A stretch of 64,000 nucleotides of DNA, taken from an uncultured Parabacteroides sp. GTDB taxonomy: Bacteria; Bacteroidota; Bacteroidia; Bacteroidales; Tannerellaceae. The stretch covers positions 5,208 through 69,207 of the forward strand of contig NZ_CABUOD010000026.1 of assembly GCF_902493135.1 (NCBI RefSeq). Reading direction: 5' to 3'. Below, piece after piece: positions 1-7,652 of the stretch. Within the stretch, counting starts at the first letter, position 1, and each line of letters opens with the position of its first letter. The notes beneath the pieces were generated by a model. The model saw only the letters and a program-made list of their open reading frames with translations. It was not told where the DNA came from and did no database searches. Position numbers and translations under genes: made by a program.

Positions 1-86
1 TTAAATCTGACCGCTTGTTCGCCTTTCGCAGGGTACTTGGGAATATCCTTCCCGCGCGATCGAATTATTTGATTATAATTTCAATC
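1..86 (-). repeat. Conserved 3' flank of DUF6383 cassette 1
   Basis: This is the DNA just downstream of the stop codon of the DUF6383 gene. It matches the DNA after the second DUF6383 gene (44461-44548): shared blocks are TTAAATC, GCTTGTTCGCCT, TCGCAGGGTA and AATTATTTGATTATAATTTC, with a variable stem region between them (GGGAA/TTCCC here). The conservation past the stop codon shows that the two loci are duplicated cassettes and not just genes sharing a protein domain. The short inverted repeat may act as a terminator, but there is no long T tract. Confidence 0.6.
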
Positions 87-3000
87 TTATTTCACGATAG
101 CCTTGACAGCTTCTTCGCCTTCAACAGCTACAACGACTACGCCCTGAGGAGCAGCGATCGGAGCATTGTCGGAAGTGATGACCGTATTGGTGATAACTTG
201 ACCTAAAACATTGGTTACAACAACTTTCTTACCCTGAGCACCAGCGATCGTTACCTGGCCTTCGCCAGCGATAACGGTTACTTCGGATGTTGCGATCTTT
301 TCGTTGTCTGTCGGAGTCAAGTCTGTTGAATTTACGTTGAACAGCTGAGCCTGTTCTCTGTTACCCAATACCAGGATGCCGTTCAGGTAGCTTACGTACT
401 TGTTACCGTTAGCATCTGCAGCAGTTTCAATTCTGTAAGTGCCGTCGCTTTCGATTGCGAATGCCCAAGTAGCAGGAGTTACACCCTTGTTGTTACCTGC
501 AACATAGATTGTGTCTGTTGCAACCGGTTTCACTTTAGAGATAGCCAAAGAATCGTTTTCGCCGAATTCAACACGCTGTGCGTGAACGAAGCCGATGCGA
601 GTCAGGTTATCCTGTTCATATTTAACAGTATCGTTACTGCGTTTTGCAACAATAGAGTCATTGTAGCTAACCATGTATGCTTTTTTATCGAATGAACCGG
701 TCTTTTCTACGTCGATCGGTTTTGTGATGTAGTAAGCGTAGCGGATGTTGTTCTTGCGATTTACATAAGCAGTGTCCAGACCCAGAACGAAATCATTGTC
801 TGTTGCAGCAGCTTTCAGATCCAAACCTGTACGTTTGATTACTGCGAACGGTTTAACAGCTGTTACTTTTGAAGCCTCGTCACCATCAATAGAAATGATT
901 ACGCTTGTCGGTTCTGTGATTTCGAAGTTCTTGTAGATGTCGGTTGAATTGTCAGTCAAATCATAGACAAATGCAGTTGCTTCATCCAAATTAACGGCAA
1001 CAGCCTGTCCATTCTGGTTGTAAGAAACTTTCTTGTTTGTCTGATAAGTCTTAGAAGATGCATCGTAAGCACCGATCAATACTTCGTATTCGTTAGCTTC
1101 GTTGTTTACATTTCTGAATTGGAGCAGCAGGTTAGTCGGAACCTTTGTTACAACCAGTTCGTTATCTTCATTTACATCGATATACAAAGTGTCCTTTCCA
1201 TCTTTAGCATACAGTTGATAATACTGTTTTTCCAGATTCTTGTCGTTCATGTCATAAGCAGAAGTTACTTCTTTCTTATTTTCATCCAACATAGCCTTCA
1301 AACCTAAAGCTTTTGTCTGGTCTTTAGCAGCAATCAATGTAGAATCTGCATTGCCATCGAATGTCAGGAAGAACGGAACTTCAGGATTTGCATAGTTGAT
1401 AGCAGACAATACATAGTCAGAGATCTGCTGGATCGGTTCTGTGATGAACTTATAACCCAAGTGTTCGTCTTTTGCATCAGCGATTTCTACCAACTGGAAT
1501 GTATCACGTGCAGATGTAGTGTAGATCATATCTTTTTCTTCACCTACAACATACAGTTTCTGGCCTTTGACTACACTTGCAGCGAAGTCGCGGTTGTCCA
1601 AAGAATAGATATTGCCATTCTTAGTTGCAACGAACTGGGTTCCCGGAACATTTTCATAAGCTACTTTAGCCCATGTTGTAAAGTCTGCCGGAGTTGATAC
1701 GCGATATTTGCCTTCTTTTTCAGAAGCCTTTGTCTTTTCAACTACGAAATAGATAGCGCCATCTTTTACCAGAGTAGCCAACTTCGGTTCTGTGAAAGAG
1801 ATCTTCGTGTTCTTAACGGCATCTGTATTTTCGCCAGTTGCAAGAAGAATCGAAGCCTCACGGGAGTTACCTAATGTACGGATAACAACGTTCTTATCTG
1901 GTTCAAAAGAAGCCACAGCATCTGTTGCATCACTGTAATATTTTGCACTCCCTGTCGGTTCTTTCCAAGCGTTTGCATAAATCAAGATAGAGTCACCCTG
2001 TTCCACATTTTTGATTGCAACATCCATCTTGAATAAAGCCGGAGTTGCCCAGCTGCCCAGGTTCGGGACAAGGATTTTTTCCATAGTTGATTCATCAAAT
2101 TCATAATCATCATCAGTTACATCAACGGCTGCCTTACCTGATTTTAAAACAACGACTTCATTCAACTTGGTTGTGCCTAAAGACATGTACTTTTCTTTAG
2201 ATGCTACATAAGCAGTATCGACTACTACATAAGTGTCTTTTTCTCCTACAACTGCATAGGGATAATAAGAATTAGCTGTAATGGCAGCAGAAGGCGTAAC
2301 CGTAACAACATTTTCCGCAACCAGTGCTTCCAATGTAGTTTTATGAGCGTCGGCATAACCGGCAGCTATAGCTTTCAATGCAGCATCAGCAGTCTTATCA
2401 CTTACTTTGTAATCAGTGTAGTCAACCTTCTCGTCTGCAATACGATAAATACCTGTTGCAAAATTAGCAACAGCAGCCTTTACCTTTGTGATAGCAGCTG
2501 AAGCAGCCAATTTGTCGATTTCTTTAACGGCAGCATCGCGGGCATCTGTTACTTTTTTAAGTTTAGCAGCAGCATCCTTTACCTTATATACTTCGGGAGC
2601 ATCGGCAGCAGCTACATTTTCGTATTTGTTATCTTTATCAGCAGCTTGAGTTAAAAGAGCAGCAACTTTTTTTGCAACATCACCATCTGTTTTAAATAAT
2701 TTCTTTACTTCATCTGAAGCTAGAGGTGTTGCAGTCGCTGTAATGTCTGCTTTGTTCGGAGCTTTCTCGGCAATAGCTCCTGCTGCAGTAGCCGTTTCGT
2801 TCATAGCTGTTGTAATTTCAGCTACATAAGCATTGATAGCACCTTTGAAGTCTGCAACTTCCGATACGACTTCATTTGCAGCTTCTACAGCGTCGTTGAA
2901 ATCGGATAGATCGTATTTTGCAGCAGAATATACGGCATTCTCAACAGCCTGTAGTTCATTTGCAGAGAACGGGTTTGTAAACTTCGCATTGTCCGTGATG

Positions 3001-3728
3001 TCCTTGCTGAAGAACAACTGGAATGCTTCGTTACCGATTGCGTTCAACATAGAGGCCTTCATTGTGACAGGAGATGCTGCTAATGCAGCAACTGTAGCTG
3101 TAGCCTTTGTTCCTGTAAACGTTAATTTTTTAACAGCTTCAGCTAACTCCGCAGAAGTCTTAATATCCTTCGCGTCTACTGTCGCACACATCAATTTGAT
3201 TACATCGCCAGCTGTATTCAGCTGGTAGCCTACCACTTTCTTTGCAGCAGCATCATAATAAGCGGCAGGAGTAAAATCAATGTCATCCAGAGTTACTTTA
3301 CCTTCCGCATATTTGTCTGCACCAACAGTCGCAATATACTGAACACCCGGTGCAACCACTGCGCCCGGTGCATAGTATTCAGACTTATTGGCAGCAGCAT
3401 CAGCCTTTGTCAAGGTTACCGGTCCATTCACCTTATTTTCAACGCTTACATAATAGCCTTCAATCAAACCATTAGCGTCTTTGTAAGGAGTCAAATTCAG
3501 TTTCCACAAAGTCTTGTTGTACTTTTCCAAAGTCGGTACTGTTTCTTTAGCCGGATCAGTAGCCAAAGCCAAGCTGTCGCGAGTAACGCCTTCGCCAACA
3601 GTCAAGAACTTCTCACCTACCTTAATTTGGATATACTCTCCAACAGGATAAGCATCAGCCATCGCGTTGAAAGAGAACCCACCTGCTACCAGTGCGGCAG
3701 CCAAAAGAGTAGAAAATCTCTTGTTCAT
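87..3728 (-). CDS. Large secreted DUF6383-type surface protein (cassette 1)
   Basis: A 1213-residue protein with a Sec signal peptide (MNKRFSTLLAAALVAGG, cleavage near residue 25) and an Ala-, Lys- and Asp-rich body with no transmembrane segment. The last ~265 residues closely match the protein at 44549-48238 (for example TPTDNEKIATSEVTVIAGEG), while the middle is far less similar. The extreme C-terminus (GKKVVV..VLGQVI....APQGVVVVAVEGEEAVKAIVK) has the strand pattern of a type IX secretion type-A sorting domain, so I infer export to the cell surface. I recognise the family as DUF6383 of Parabacteroides; its function is unknown to me. Start chosen because the signal peptide begins here and the ATG is preceded by the A/T-rich leader shared with the paralogue. 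Regulation appears to be by the invertible segment at 3842-4027, which faces away from the gene in this assembly. Confidence 0.85.
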   Translation of the reverse strand: MNKRFSTLLAAALVAGGFSFNAMADAYPVGEYIQIKVGEKFLTVGEGVTRDSLALATDPAKETVPTLEKYNKTLWKLNLTPYKDANGLIEGYYVSVENKVNGPVTLTKADAAANKSEYYAPGAVVAPGVQYIATVGADKYAEGKVTLDDIDFTPAAYYDAAAKKVVGYQLNTAGDVIKLMCATVDAKDIKTSAELAEAVKKLTFTGTKATATVAALAASPVTMKASMLNAIGNEAFQLFFSKDITDNAKFTNPFSANELQAVENAVYSAAKYDLSDFNDAVEAANEVVSEVADFKGAINAYVAEITTAMNETATAAGAIAEKAPNKADITATATPLASDEVKKLFKTDGDVAKKVAALLTQAADKDNKYENVAAADAPEVYKVKDAAAKLKKVTDARDAAVKEIDKLAASAAITKVKAAVANFATGIYRIADEKVDYTDYKVSDKTADAALKAIAAGYADAHKTTLEALVAENVVTVTPSAAITANSYYPYAVVGEKDTYVVVDTAYVASKEKYMSLGTTKLNEVVVLKSGKAAVDVTDDDYEFDESTMEKILVPNLGSWATPALFKMDVAIKNVEQGDSILIYANAWKEPTGSAKYYSDATDAVASFEPDKNVVIRTLGNSREASILLATGENTDAVKNTKISFTEPKLATLVKDGAIYFVVEKTKASEKEGKYRVSTPADFTTWAKVAYENVPGTQFVATKNGNIYSLDNRDFAASVVKGQKLYVVGEEKDMIYTTSARDTFQLVEIADAKDEHLGYKFITEPIQQISDYVLSAINYANPEVPFFLTFDGNADSTLIAAKDQTKALGLKAMLDENKKEVTSAYDMNDKNLEKQYYQLYAKDGKDTLYIDVNEDNELVVTKVPTNLLLQFRNVNNEANEYEVLIGAYDASSKTYQTNKKVSYNQNGQAVAVNLDEATAFVYDLTDNSTDIYKNFEITEPTSVIISIDGDEASKVTAVKPFAVIKRTGLDLKAAATDNDFVLGLDTAYVNRKNNIRYAYYITKPIDVEKTGSFDKKAYMVSYNDSIVAKRSNDTVKYEQDNLTRIGFVHAQRVEFGENDSLAISKVKPVATDTIYVAGNNKGVTPATWAFAIESDGTYRIETAADANGNKYVSYLNGILVLGNREQAQLFNVNSTDLTPTDNEKIATSEVTVIAGEGQVTIAGAQGKKVVVTNVLGQVITNTVITSDNAPIAAPQGVVVVAVEGEEAVKAIVK

Positions 3729-3823
3729 AATTCTAAAATGTTTAATTAATAAATAGTATATCTATATGTATATCGTCTCTTTCGATAACCCTTGTTTTAC
3801 AAGCGTTAACTAAAATCCTGTAT

Positions 3824-3859
3824 AATGACTAATGAAAACGTACGTTTTTTTTAGTCATT
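3824..3859. repeat. Inverted repeat, gene-proximal, invertible promoter 1
   Basis: A near-perfect palindrome centred between 3841 and 3842 on AAAACGTACGTTTT, with outer arms AATGACTAA and TTAGTCATT (16 of 18 base pairs match). Its first 24 bases are repeated exactly in reverse complement at 4022-4045. The core fits ARACGTWCGT, the motif I recall for sites of the Mpi serine recombinase in B. fragilis. Confidence 0.85.
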
Positions 3860-4027
3860 TTTTCGGAGGTATGAAGGGAGTTCGTATCGGAAAGAAGGTT
3901 TTTCGTACAGGTAAGGCTATCTAATTGATAAGAAAGAATATAGAAAAGGAAAATTTATAGGGAGAAAGGATTGCAGGTTTAAAAAGTAGTTGTATTTTTG
4001 TAGCTGAAAAATGACGAATTTAAACGT
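3842..4027. promoter_or_regulatory. Invertible promoter segment 1 (186 bp), drawn OFF
   Basis: The segment between the centres of the two inverted repeats. It holds one good Bacteroidales promoter on the plus strand, pointing away from the DUF6383 gene at 87-3728. Inversion across the repeats would turn that promoter toward the gene, with transcription starting near 3850 and a leader of about 120 nt. The segment at 48352-48536 is homologous (shared TTGATAAGAAAG, GAAAATTT, TATTTTTGTAGCTGAAAAA) and almost the same length. The layout is that of a phase-variable promoter; inversion itself is inferred. Confidence 0.8.
3971..4000 (+). promoter_or_regulatory. Bacteroidales promoter inside invertible segment 1
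   Basis: TTG at 3971-3973, a 19-base spacer, then TATTTTTG at 3993-4000, matching the -33 TTG / -7 TAnnTTTG consensus of Bacteroidetes. The predicted start lies near 4007, at the left edge of the distal repeat, so the transcript in this orientation would begin with the repeat hairpin and run toward the toxin-antitoxin genes. Confidence 0.75.
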
Positions 4028-4047
4028 ACGTTTTCATTAGTCATTTT
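4008..4047. repeat. Inverted repeat, gene-distal, invertible promoter 1
   Basis: A palindrome centred between 4027 and 4028 on AAACGTACGTTT with arms AAAATGAC and GTCATTTT (17 of 20 base pairs match). Bases 4022-4045 are the exact reverse complement of 3824-3847, giving a 24-bp perfect inverted pair around the promoter. Confidence 0.85.
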
Positions 4048-4165
4048 GAAAATCACCTCTATCTTTTTTATATCCAATCACTTACAACTATAAAAACAAC
4101 CTAAAACAGGCCTGAAATCCGGCTTTTTTATATAATGTACATATGTACCTATATTTGCATATAAA

Positions 4166-4315
4166 TCAAAGTCTATCAGCGATATACATAATATCCGCGA
4201 ACAACCCGTCCCCACTTCCAGAATAGCCAAAGTCGGCCATTTTCAGGAATACTTCACTTTGTATTGCTTCCTTGTTGTTAACAAAGCCTAAGCATAAGTG
4301 GGTGAAAACCGCTCA
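4166..4315 (-). pseudogene. Possible degenerate coding remnant
   Basis: A start-less minus-strand frame of about 48 codons with a protein-like composition (it reads ...FVNNKEAIQSEVF, then MADFGYSGSGDG, then IADRL and stop). A second frame just upstream also looks protein-like (IKLGAVALSGFHPL), suggesting a frameshifted remnant. I do not know the family. The plus strand here contains two small hairpins (GGT-GAAA-ACC and GGGC...GCCC near 4300-4332), which may simply be the complement of the remnant. Confidence 0.25.
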
Positions 4316-4363
4316 GGGCAACCGCGCCCAATTTGATACGTTTGTATTTTTAACTTTAAACTA

Positions 4364-4394
4364 TTGGTTATCTGTTTGAAAGTATTTATCTTTG
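4364..4394 (+). promoter_or_regulatory. Promoter of toxin-antitoxin operon
   Basis: TTG at 4364-4366, a 20-base spacer, and TATCTTTG at 4387-4394. The predicted start near 4400 leaves a leader of only about a dozen bases before the ATG at 4413. This supports the ATG at 4413 over the in-frame TTG at 4392, which lies inside the -7 box. Confidence 0.65.
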
Positions 4395-4412
4395 TGGAAA
4401 TGGAATTTTATT

Positions 4413-4616
4413 ATGGATACAACAATACAAGGCTTTTATTTGAACATTCCTAAAGCTGATGTTAAGTTTTTTCAGCAATTAGTAAAAAAAATGGGATGGT
4501 CTGTGTCTACTAAAGAAAGTATGTTGGACCGGTATGTCAAGTCTCGTCCTAAAGATGTCGAACTGTCTGACGATGATATTTTATCGGAGTTGAATGCCGT
4601 AAGATATAGCAAATGA
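4413..4616 (+). CDS. Putative antitoxin of PIN toxin pair
   Basis: A 67-residue protein starting MDTTIQGFYLNIPKADVKFF. It is small and acidic near the C-terminus (DVELSDDDILSELNAVR), as is usual for antitoxins that wrap a PIN toxin with their C-terminal part. No named DNA-binding fold is clear to me. Its stop codon overlaps the start of the PIN gene (ATGA), so the two are translationally coupled, with the antitoxin first as in most such modules. The role is inferred from size, order and partner. Confidence 0.65.
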   Translation: MDTTIQGFYLNIPKADVKFFQQLVKKMGWSVSTKESMLDRYVKSRPKDVELSDDDILSELNAVRYSK

Positions 4617-5014
4617 AAATAATTGTAGACACGAATATTTGGATATCGTTTACTATTGGAAAGAAACTGTCTACTTTGAAAACTCTGCTAAACAGTAAAC
4701 AAGTAGAGATTTATGTGTGCGAAGAATTGATAGGGGAATATAAAGCCGTGGTTCAAAGACCGAAGCTGAGGAAGTATATTGGAGAGAAAGATATCCTCGA
4801 CACGTTAGAATTGATGAGCTTGTATTGTTTTTGTGTTGATATAGAAAAGCAGGCGGAATCTCCTATCAGAGATATAAAAGATTTATATTTATTGTCATTA
4901 GCCGATACGATTCCAGCCGACTATATCGTATCGGGCGATAAGGATTTGCTTGTATTAGGTAAGCATAATGAAACACGCATCTTGGATTATAACTCTTTCC
5001 TTTCTTTATTATAG
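4613..5014 (+). CDS. PIN-domain toxin
   Basis: A 133-residue PIN-family protein, the usual size for such toxins. The N-terminus IIVDTNIWIS supplies the first metal-binding Asp (residue 6); EELIGEYKAV gives the conserved Glu; DIKDLYLLSLADTIPADYIVSGDKDLL supplies the later acidic residues of the Mg-dependent ribonuclease site. It resembles the group annotated as putative toxin-antitoxin system toxin component, PIN family. Known PIN toxins cut RNA and are blocked by the cognate antitoxin; the RNA target here cannot be read from sequence. It lies directly after the antitoxin and ~350 bp beyond the outward-facing invertible promoter. Confidence 0.85.
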   Translation: MKIIVDTNIWISFTIGKKLSTLKTLLNSKQVEIYVCEELIGEYKAVVQRPKLRKYIGEKDILDTLELMSLYCFCVDIEKQAESPIRDIKDLYLLSLADTIPADYIVSGDKDLLVLGKHNETRILDYNSFLSLL

Positions 5015-5203
5015 GATTCGTTATCATTCCTAAAAAATACCCTCCATCTCGCTCATTTGAAACAAGTTATTAAATATTTTGTTTATATTTGCAAGTTATC
5101 AACAGATAAGGTGACTTTTCAACAAAACAGGCATTGTTTTGCTTGAACTGATTTGTGTTAGGTTTTTAATGTTTAGTTTTGCCCCCGAATAAATAGACAA
5201 AGT

Positions 5204-5968
5204 ATGGGAAAGATTATCGCTTTAGCAAATCAGAAAGGTGGGGTAGGTAAGACTACCACTACGATTAATCTGGCTGCATCGCTGGCGGCGCTTGAGAAAA
5301 AGGTGCTGGTGGTCGATGCGGATCCGCAGGCTAACGCTTCGTCGGGATTGGGCGTGGATATCCGGAATGTGGAATTGTCCATCTACGAATGCCTGGTGAA
5401 TGGCGACGAACCGAAAGGCGCCATTGCCAATACGGAAGTGGAGGGGCTGGATATTATCCCTTCACATATCGACCTGGTAGGTGCGGAGATTGAAATGCTG
5501 AACATGGAGAACCGGGAACTGATATTGAAACATATACTGGTCCCGTTGAAGGATCAGTACGATTTTATCCTGATCGACTGTTCTCCCTCTTTGGGACTGA
5601 TCACGGTGAATGCCTTGACGGCGGCCGACTCGGTGATGATACCCGTGCAATGCGAGTACTTCGCGCTGGAAGGCATCAGCAAACTGTTGAACACGATAAA
5701 GATCATCAAGTCGAAGCTGAATCCCGCTTTGGAAATCGAAGGTTTCCTGTTGACAATGTACGACTCGCGTCTTCGCCTGGCCAACCAGATATACGAAGAA
5801 GTGAAGCGTCCGTTCCGGGACCTGGTTTTCACGACCGTTATTCAGCGTAATGTCAAATTGAGCGAAGCTTCCAGCTACGGCAAGCCCGTGTTGCTTTACG
5901 ATGCCGAGTCGAAGGGGGCTCTTAATCACATGCAGCTTGCACAGGAGCTGATAGATAAAAACAAATAG
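5204..5968 (+). CDS. parA: ParA chromosome-partitioning ATPase
   Basis: A 254-residue Soj/ParA-type ATPase. The deviant Walker A motif KGGVGKTT is at residues 11-18, the Walker A' DADPQAN at 38-44, and a Walker B-like FILIDCSPSLG around 121-131. ParA binds DNA non-specifically as an ATP dimer and acts with ParB to separate chromosome origins. It is followed by parB, as expected. A TATATTTG -7 box lies at 5084-5091, leaving a leader of ~110 nt; no good -33 TTG at the usual spacing was seen. Confidence 0.95.
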   Translation: MGKIIALANQKGGVGKTTTTINLAASLAALEKKVLVVDADPQANASSGLGVDIRNVELSIYECLVNGDEPKGAIANTEVEGLDIIPSHIDLVGAEIEMLNMENRELILKHILVPLKDQYDFILIDCSPSLGLITVNALTAADSVMIPVQCEYFALEGISKLLNTIKIIKSKLNPALEIEGFLLTMYDSRLRLANQIYEEVKRPFRDLVFTTVIQRNVKLSEASSYGKPVLLYDAESKGALNHMQLAQELIDKNK

Positions 5969-6037
5969 ATTTATGATTTATGATTTATGATTTGAAAAGA
6001 CAAACAAATCATAAATCATAAATCATAAATCATAAAT
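5969..6037. repeat. AT-rich inverted repeat between parA and parB
   Basis: Three copies of ATTTATG-type units are followed by four reverse-complement CATAAAT units, forming a long hairpin with a short loop. Such arrays of ATTTATGA are common between genes of Bacteroidales; whether it affects parB expression or is a passive repeat is unknown. Confidence 0.7.
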
Positions 6038-6047
6038 TCGAAAGTTT

Positions 6048-6935
6048 ATGGTAATGAAAAGATCGGCTCTTGGCCGCGGATTGGATGCTTTGATAACGAT
6101 GGACGACCTCAAAACGGGCGGTTCATCGTCTATTAGTGAAATAGAGCTGAGTAAAATCCAGCCCAATCCGGATCAACCCCGTTCTGTTTTTGAGGAAGAG
6201 ACGCTTGAGGAGCTGGCGACTTCCATCCGTTCATTAGGCGTCATCCAGCCGATCACGCTGAAAGAGGCCGGGACGGACAAATATATGATTATCTCCGGCG
6301 AACGCCGGTATCGGGCCTCCCTGATGGCGGGACTGGAACGCATCCCTGCCTATATCAAAACCGCGGCTGACGAGAATGTGGTCGAAATGGCTCTGATCGA
6401 GAATATCCAGCGTGAAGACCTGAACTCGATTGAAATAGCCTTGGCTTACCAGAAGCTGATCGACAGCTACGGACTGACGCAGGAAAAGCTGAGCGAACGT
6501 GTCGGCAAGAAGCGGGCGACGATTGCCAATTACCTCCGCCTCTTGAAGCTCCCGGCCGAGATACAGGTGGGGCTGAAGGATAAGAAGATCGACATGGGGC
6601 ATGCGCGTGCGTTGCTTCCGGTCGAGGACCCGGAGGTGCAGTTGGCGCTTTACGAACAGATCCTGGCGGAAGGCTTGTCCGTACGCAACGTCGAAGAGAT
6701 AGTACGCGGCGGAGTGGATGCGGCGGCGCTCGAACAGGCGAAGAAGGAAAAGCCCGCCCCGCGGAAACCGAAACTTCCCGAGGAGTTCAACTTGCTGAAG
6801 GATCATCTGTCCAGCTTCTTCAATACGAAAGTACAGTTGGTATGCAACGAAAAAGGAAAAGGTAAAATAACGATCCCCTTTGCATCTGAAGATGAATTGG
6901 AAAAACTGATCGGCTTGTTGGATAAGTTGAAATGA
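6048..6935 (+). CDS. parB: ParB chromosome-partitioning protein / CTPase
   Basis: A 295-residue ParB. The N-terminal RSALGRGLDAL segment is the ParA-interaction region; the CTP-binding domain has GERRYRA at residues 84-90 and ENIQRE at 118-123; the helix-turn-helix region (TQEKLSERVGKKRATIANYLRLLKL) follows around 140-170; the C-terminus is the dimer domain. ParB loads at parS sites and slides as a CTP-bound clamp, with ParA driving segregation. ATG at 6054 (third residue) is an equally possible start. The stop overlaps the next gene by 4 bases. Confidence 0.95.
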   Translation: MVMKRSALGRGLDALITMDDLKTGGSSSISEIELSKIQPNPDQPRSVFEEETLEELATSIRSLGVIQPITLKEAGTDKYMIISGERRYRASLMAGLERIPAYIKTAADENVVEMALIENIQREDLNSIEIALAYQKLIDSYGLTQEKLSERVGKKRATIANYLRLLKLPAEIQVGLKDKKIDMGHARALLPVEDPEVQLALYEQILAEGLSVRNVEEIVRGGVDAAALEQAKKEKPAPRKPKLPEEFNLLKDHLSSFFNTKVQLVCNEKGKGKITIPFASEDELEKLIGLLDKLK

Positions 6936-7648
6936 GAAACGGGAAAGCGATTTTATGGATAATAGTCCTGCTCTGCGGTTCGATATGGTCCGGCTATGCG
7001 CAGAGGGCGATAACGGCAAAGCAGGATACGGTGATATCTTCCGATTCGACCGTCAGGGCTGTCCTTTCGGCTGCCGACTCGCTTCCCCAGCCGAAGGTGA
7101 AGCTGAAGGAATTCAAACCTGATCCGAACAAAGCGTTGCTTTACGCGTTGGTGCCGGGCTTGGGACAGATCTATAACAGGAAGTATTGGAAGCTCCCGTT
7201 GGTTTACGGGGCCTTTATGGGCTGTATGTATGCCATCACCTGGAACAATAAGAATTATAGTGATTATTCGAATGCCTATTTCAATATCATGGAGGATTAT
7301 CAAAAGGTGTTGGAAGGGCAACAGGAAGGGCATACACCGTACACCGGGCCGTGGAGCGAGAGCTGGACGATCTTTGTGCCGAGCGGGCAGGAGAGTTCCT
7401 ATGTCTCGAATGCCCAGTTCCAGGAAAACCTGAAGCGACGGAAAGATTACTTCCGCCGTTACAGGGATTTGAGTATTATCATTACCGTGGGGGTATATGC
7501 GATCACTATTATCGACGCGTATGTGGATGCCCAGCTGTTCGACTTTGACATCTCTCCGGACCTGAGTTTGCACTGGTCGCCGGAGGTAACCCCGAAGACC
7601 CGCTATACGCCGGGTTCGTATGGATTGAATTGCAGTTTTAAGTTCTAA
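6932..7648 (+). CDS. DUF5683 membrane protein
   Basis: A 238-residue protein with an N-terminal signal peptide (ILWIIVLLCGSIWSGYAQ), then KALLYALVPGLGQIYNRKYWKLPLVYGAFMG, the hallmark of DUF5683, with hydrophobic stretches near residues 70-105 and 175-195. Its function is unknown. The start overlaps parB (ATGA), and it is followed after 4 bases by the lytic transglycosylase, so parA, parB, DUF5683 and the transglycosylase read as one operon. This order suggests a link between chromosome segregation and cell-wall growth, but that is inference. Confidence 0.85.
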   Translation: MRNGKAILWIIVLLCGSIWSGYAQRAITAKQDTVISSDSTVRAVLSAADSLPQPKVKLKEFKPDPNKALLYALVPGLGQIYNRKYWKLPLVYGAFMGCMYAITWNNKNYSDYSNAYFNIMEDYQKVLEGQQEGHTPYTGPWSESWTIFVPSGQESSYVSNAQFQENLKRRKDYFRRYRDLSIIITVGVYAITIIDAYVDAQLFDFDISPDLSLHWSPEVTPKTRYTPGSYGLNCSFKF

Positions 7649-7652
7649 CATC

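Noticed and set aside
3729..4047. Invertase gene near the invertible promoters
   Set aside because: No serine recombinase is found beside either segment; the only recombinase in the window is the tyrosine integrase of the tRNA-Pro element, which uses unrelated sites.
4296..4332. Riboswitch resemblance (GGGCAACCGCGCC and GAAA-loop hairpin)
   Set aside because: No known riboswitch consensus is met, and the minus strand looks like coding remnant.
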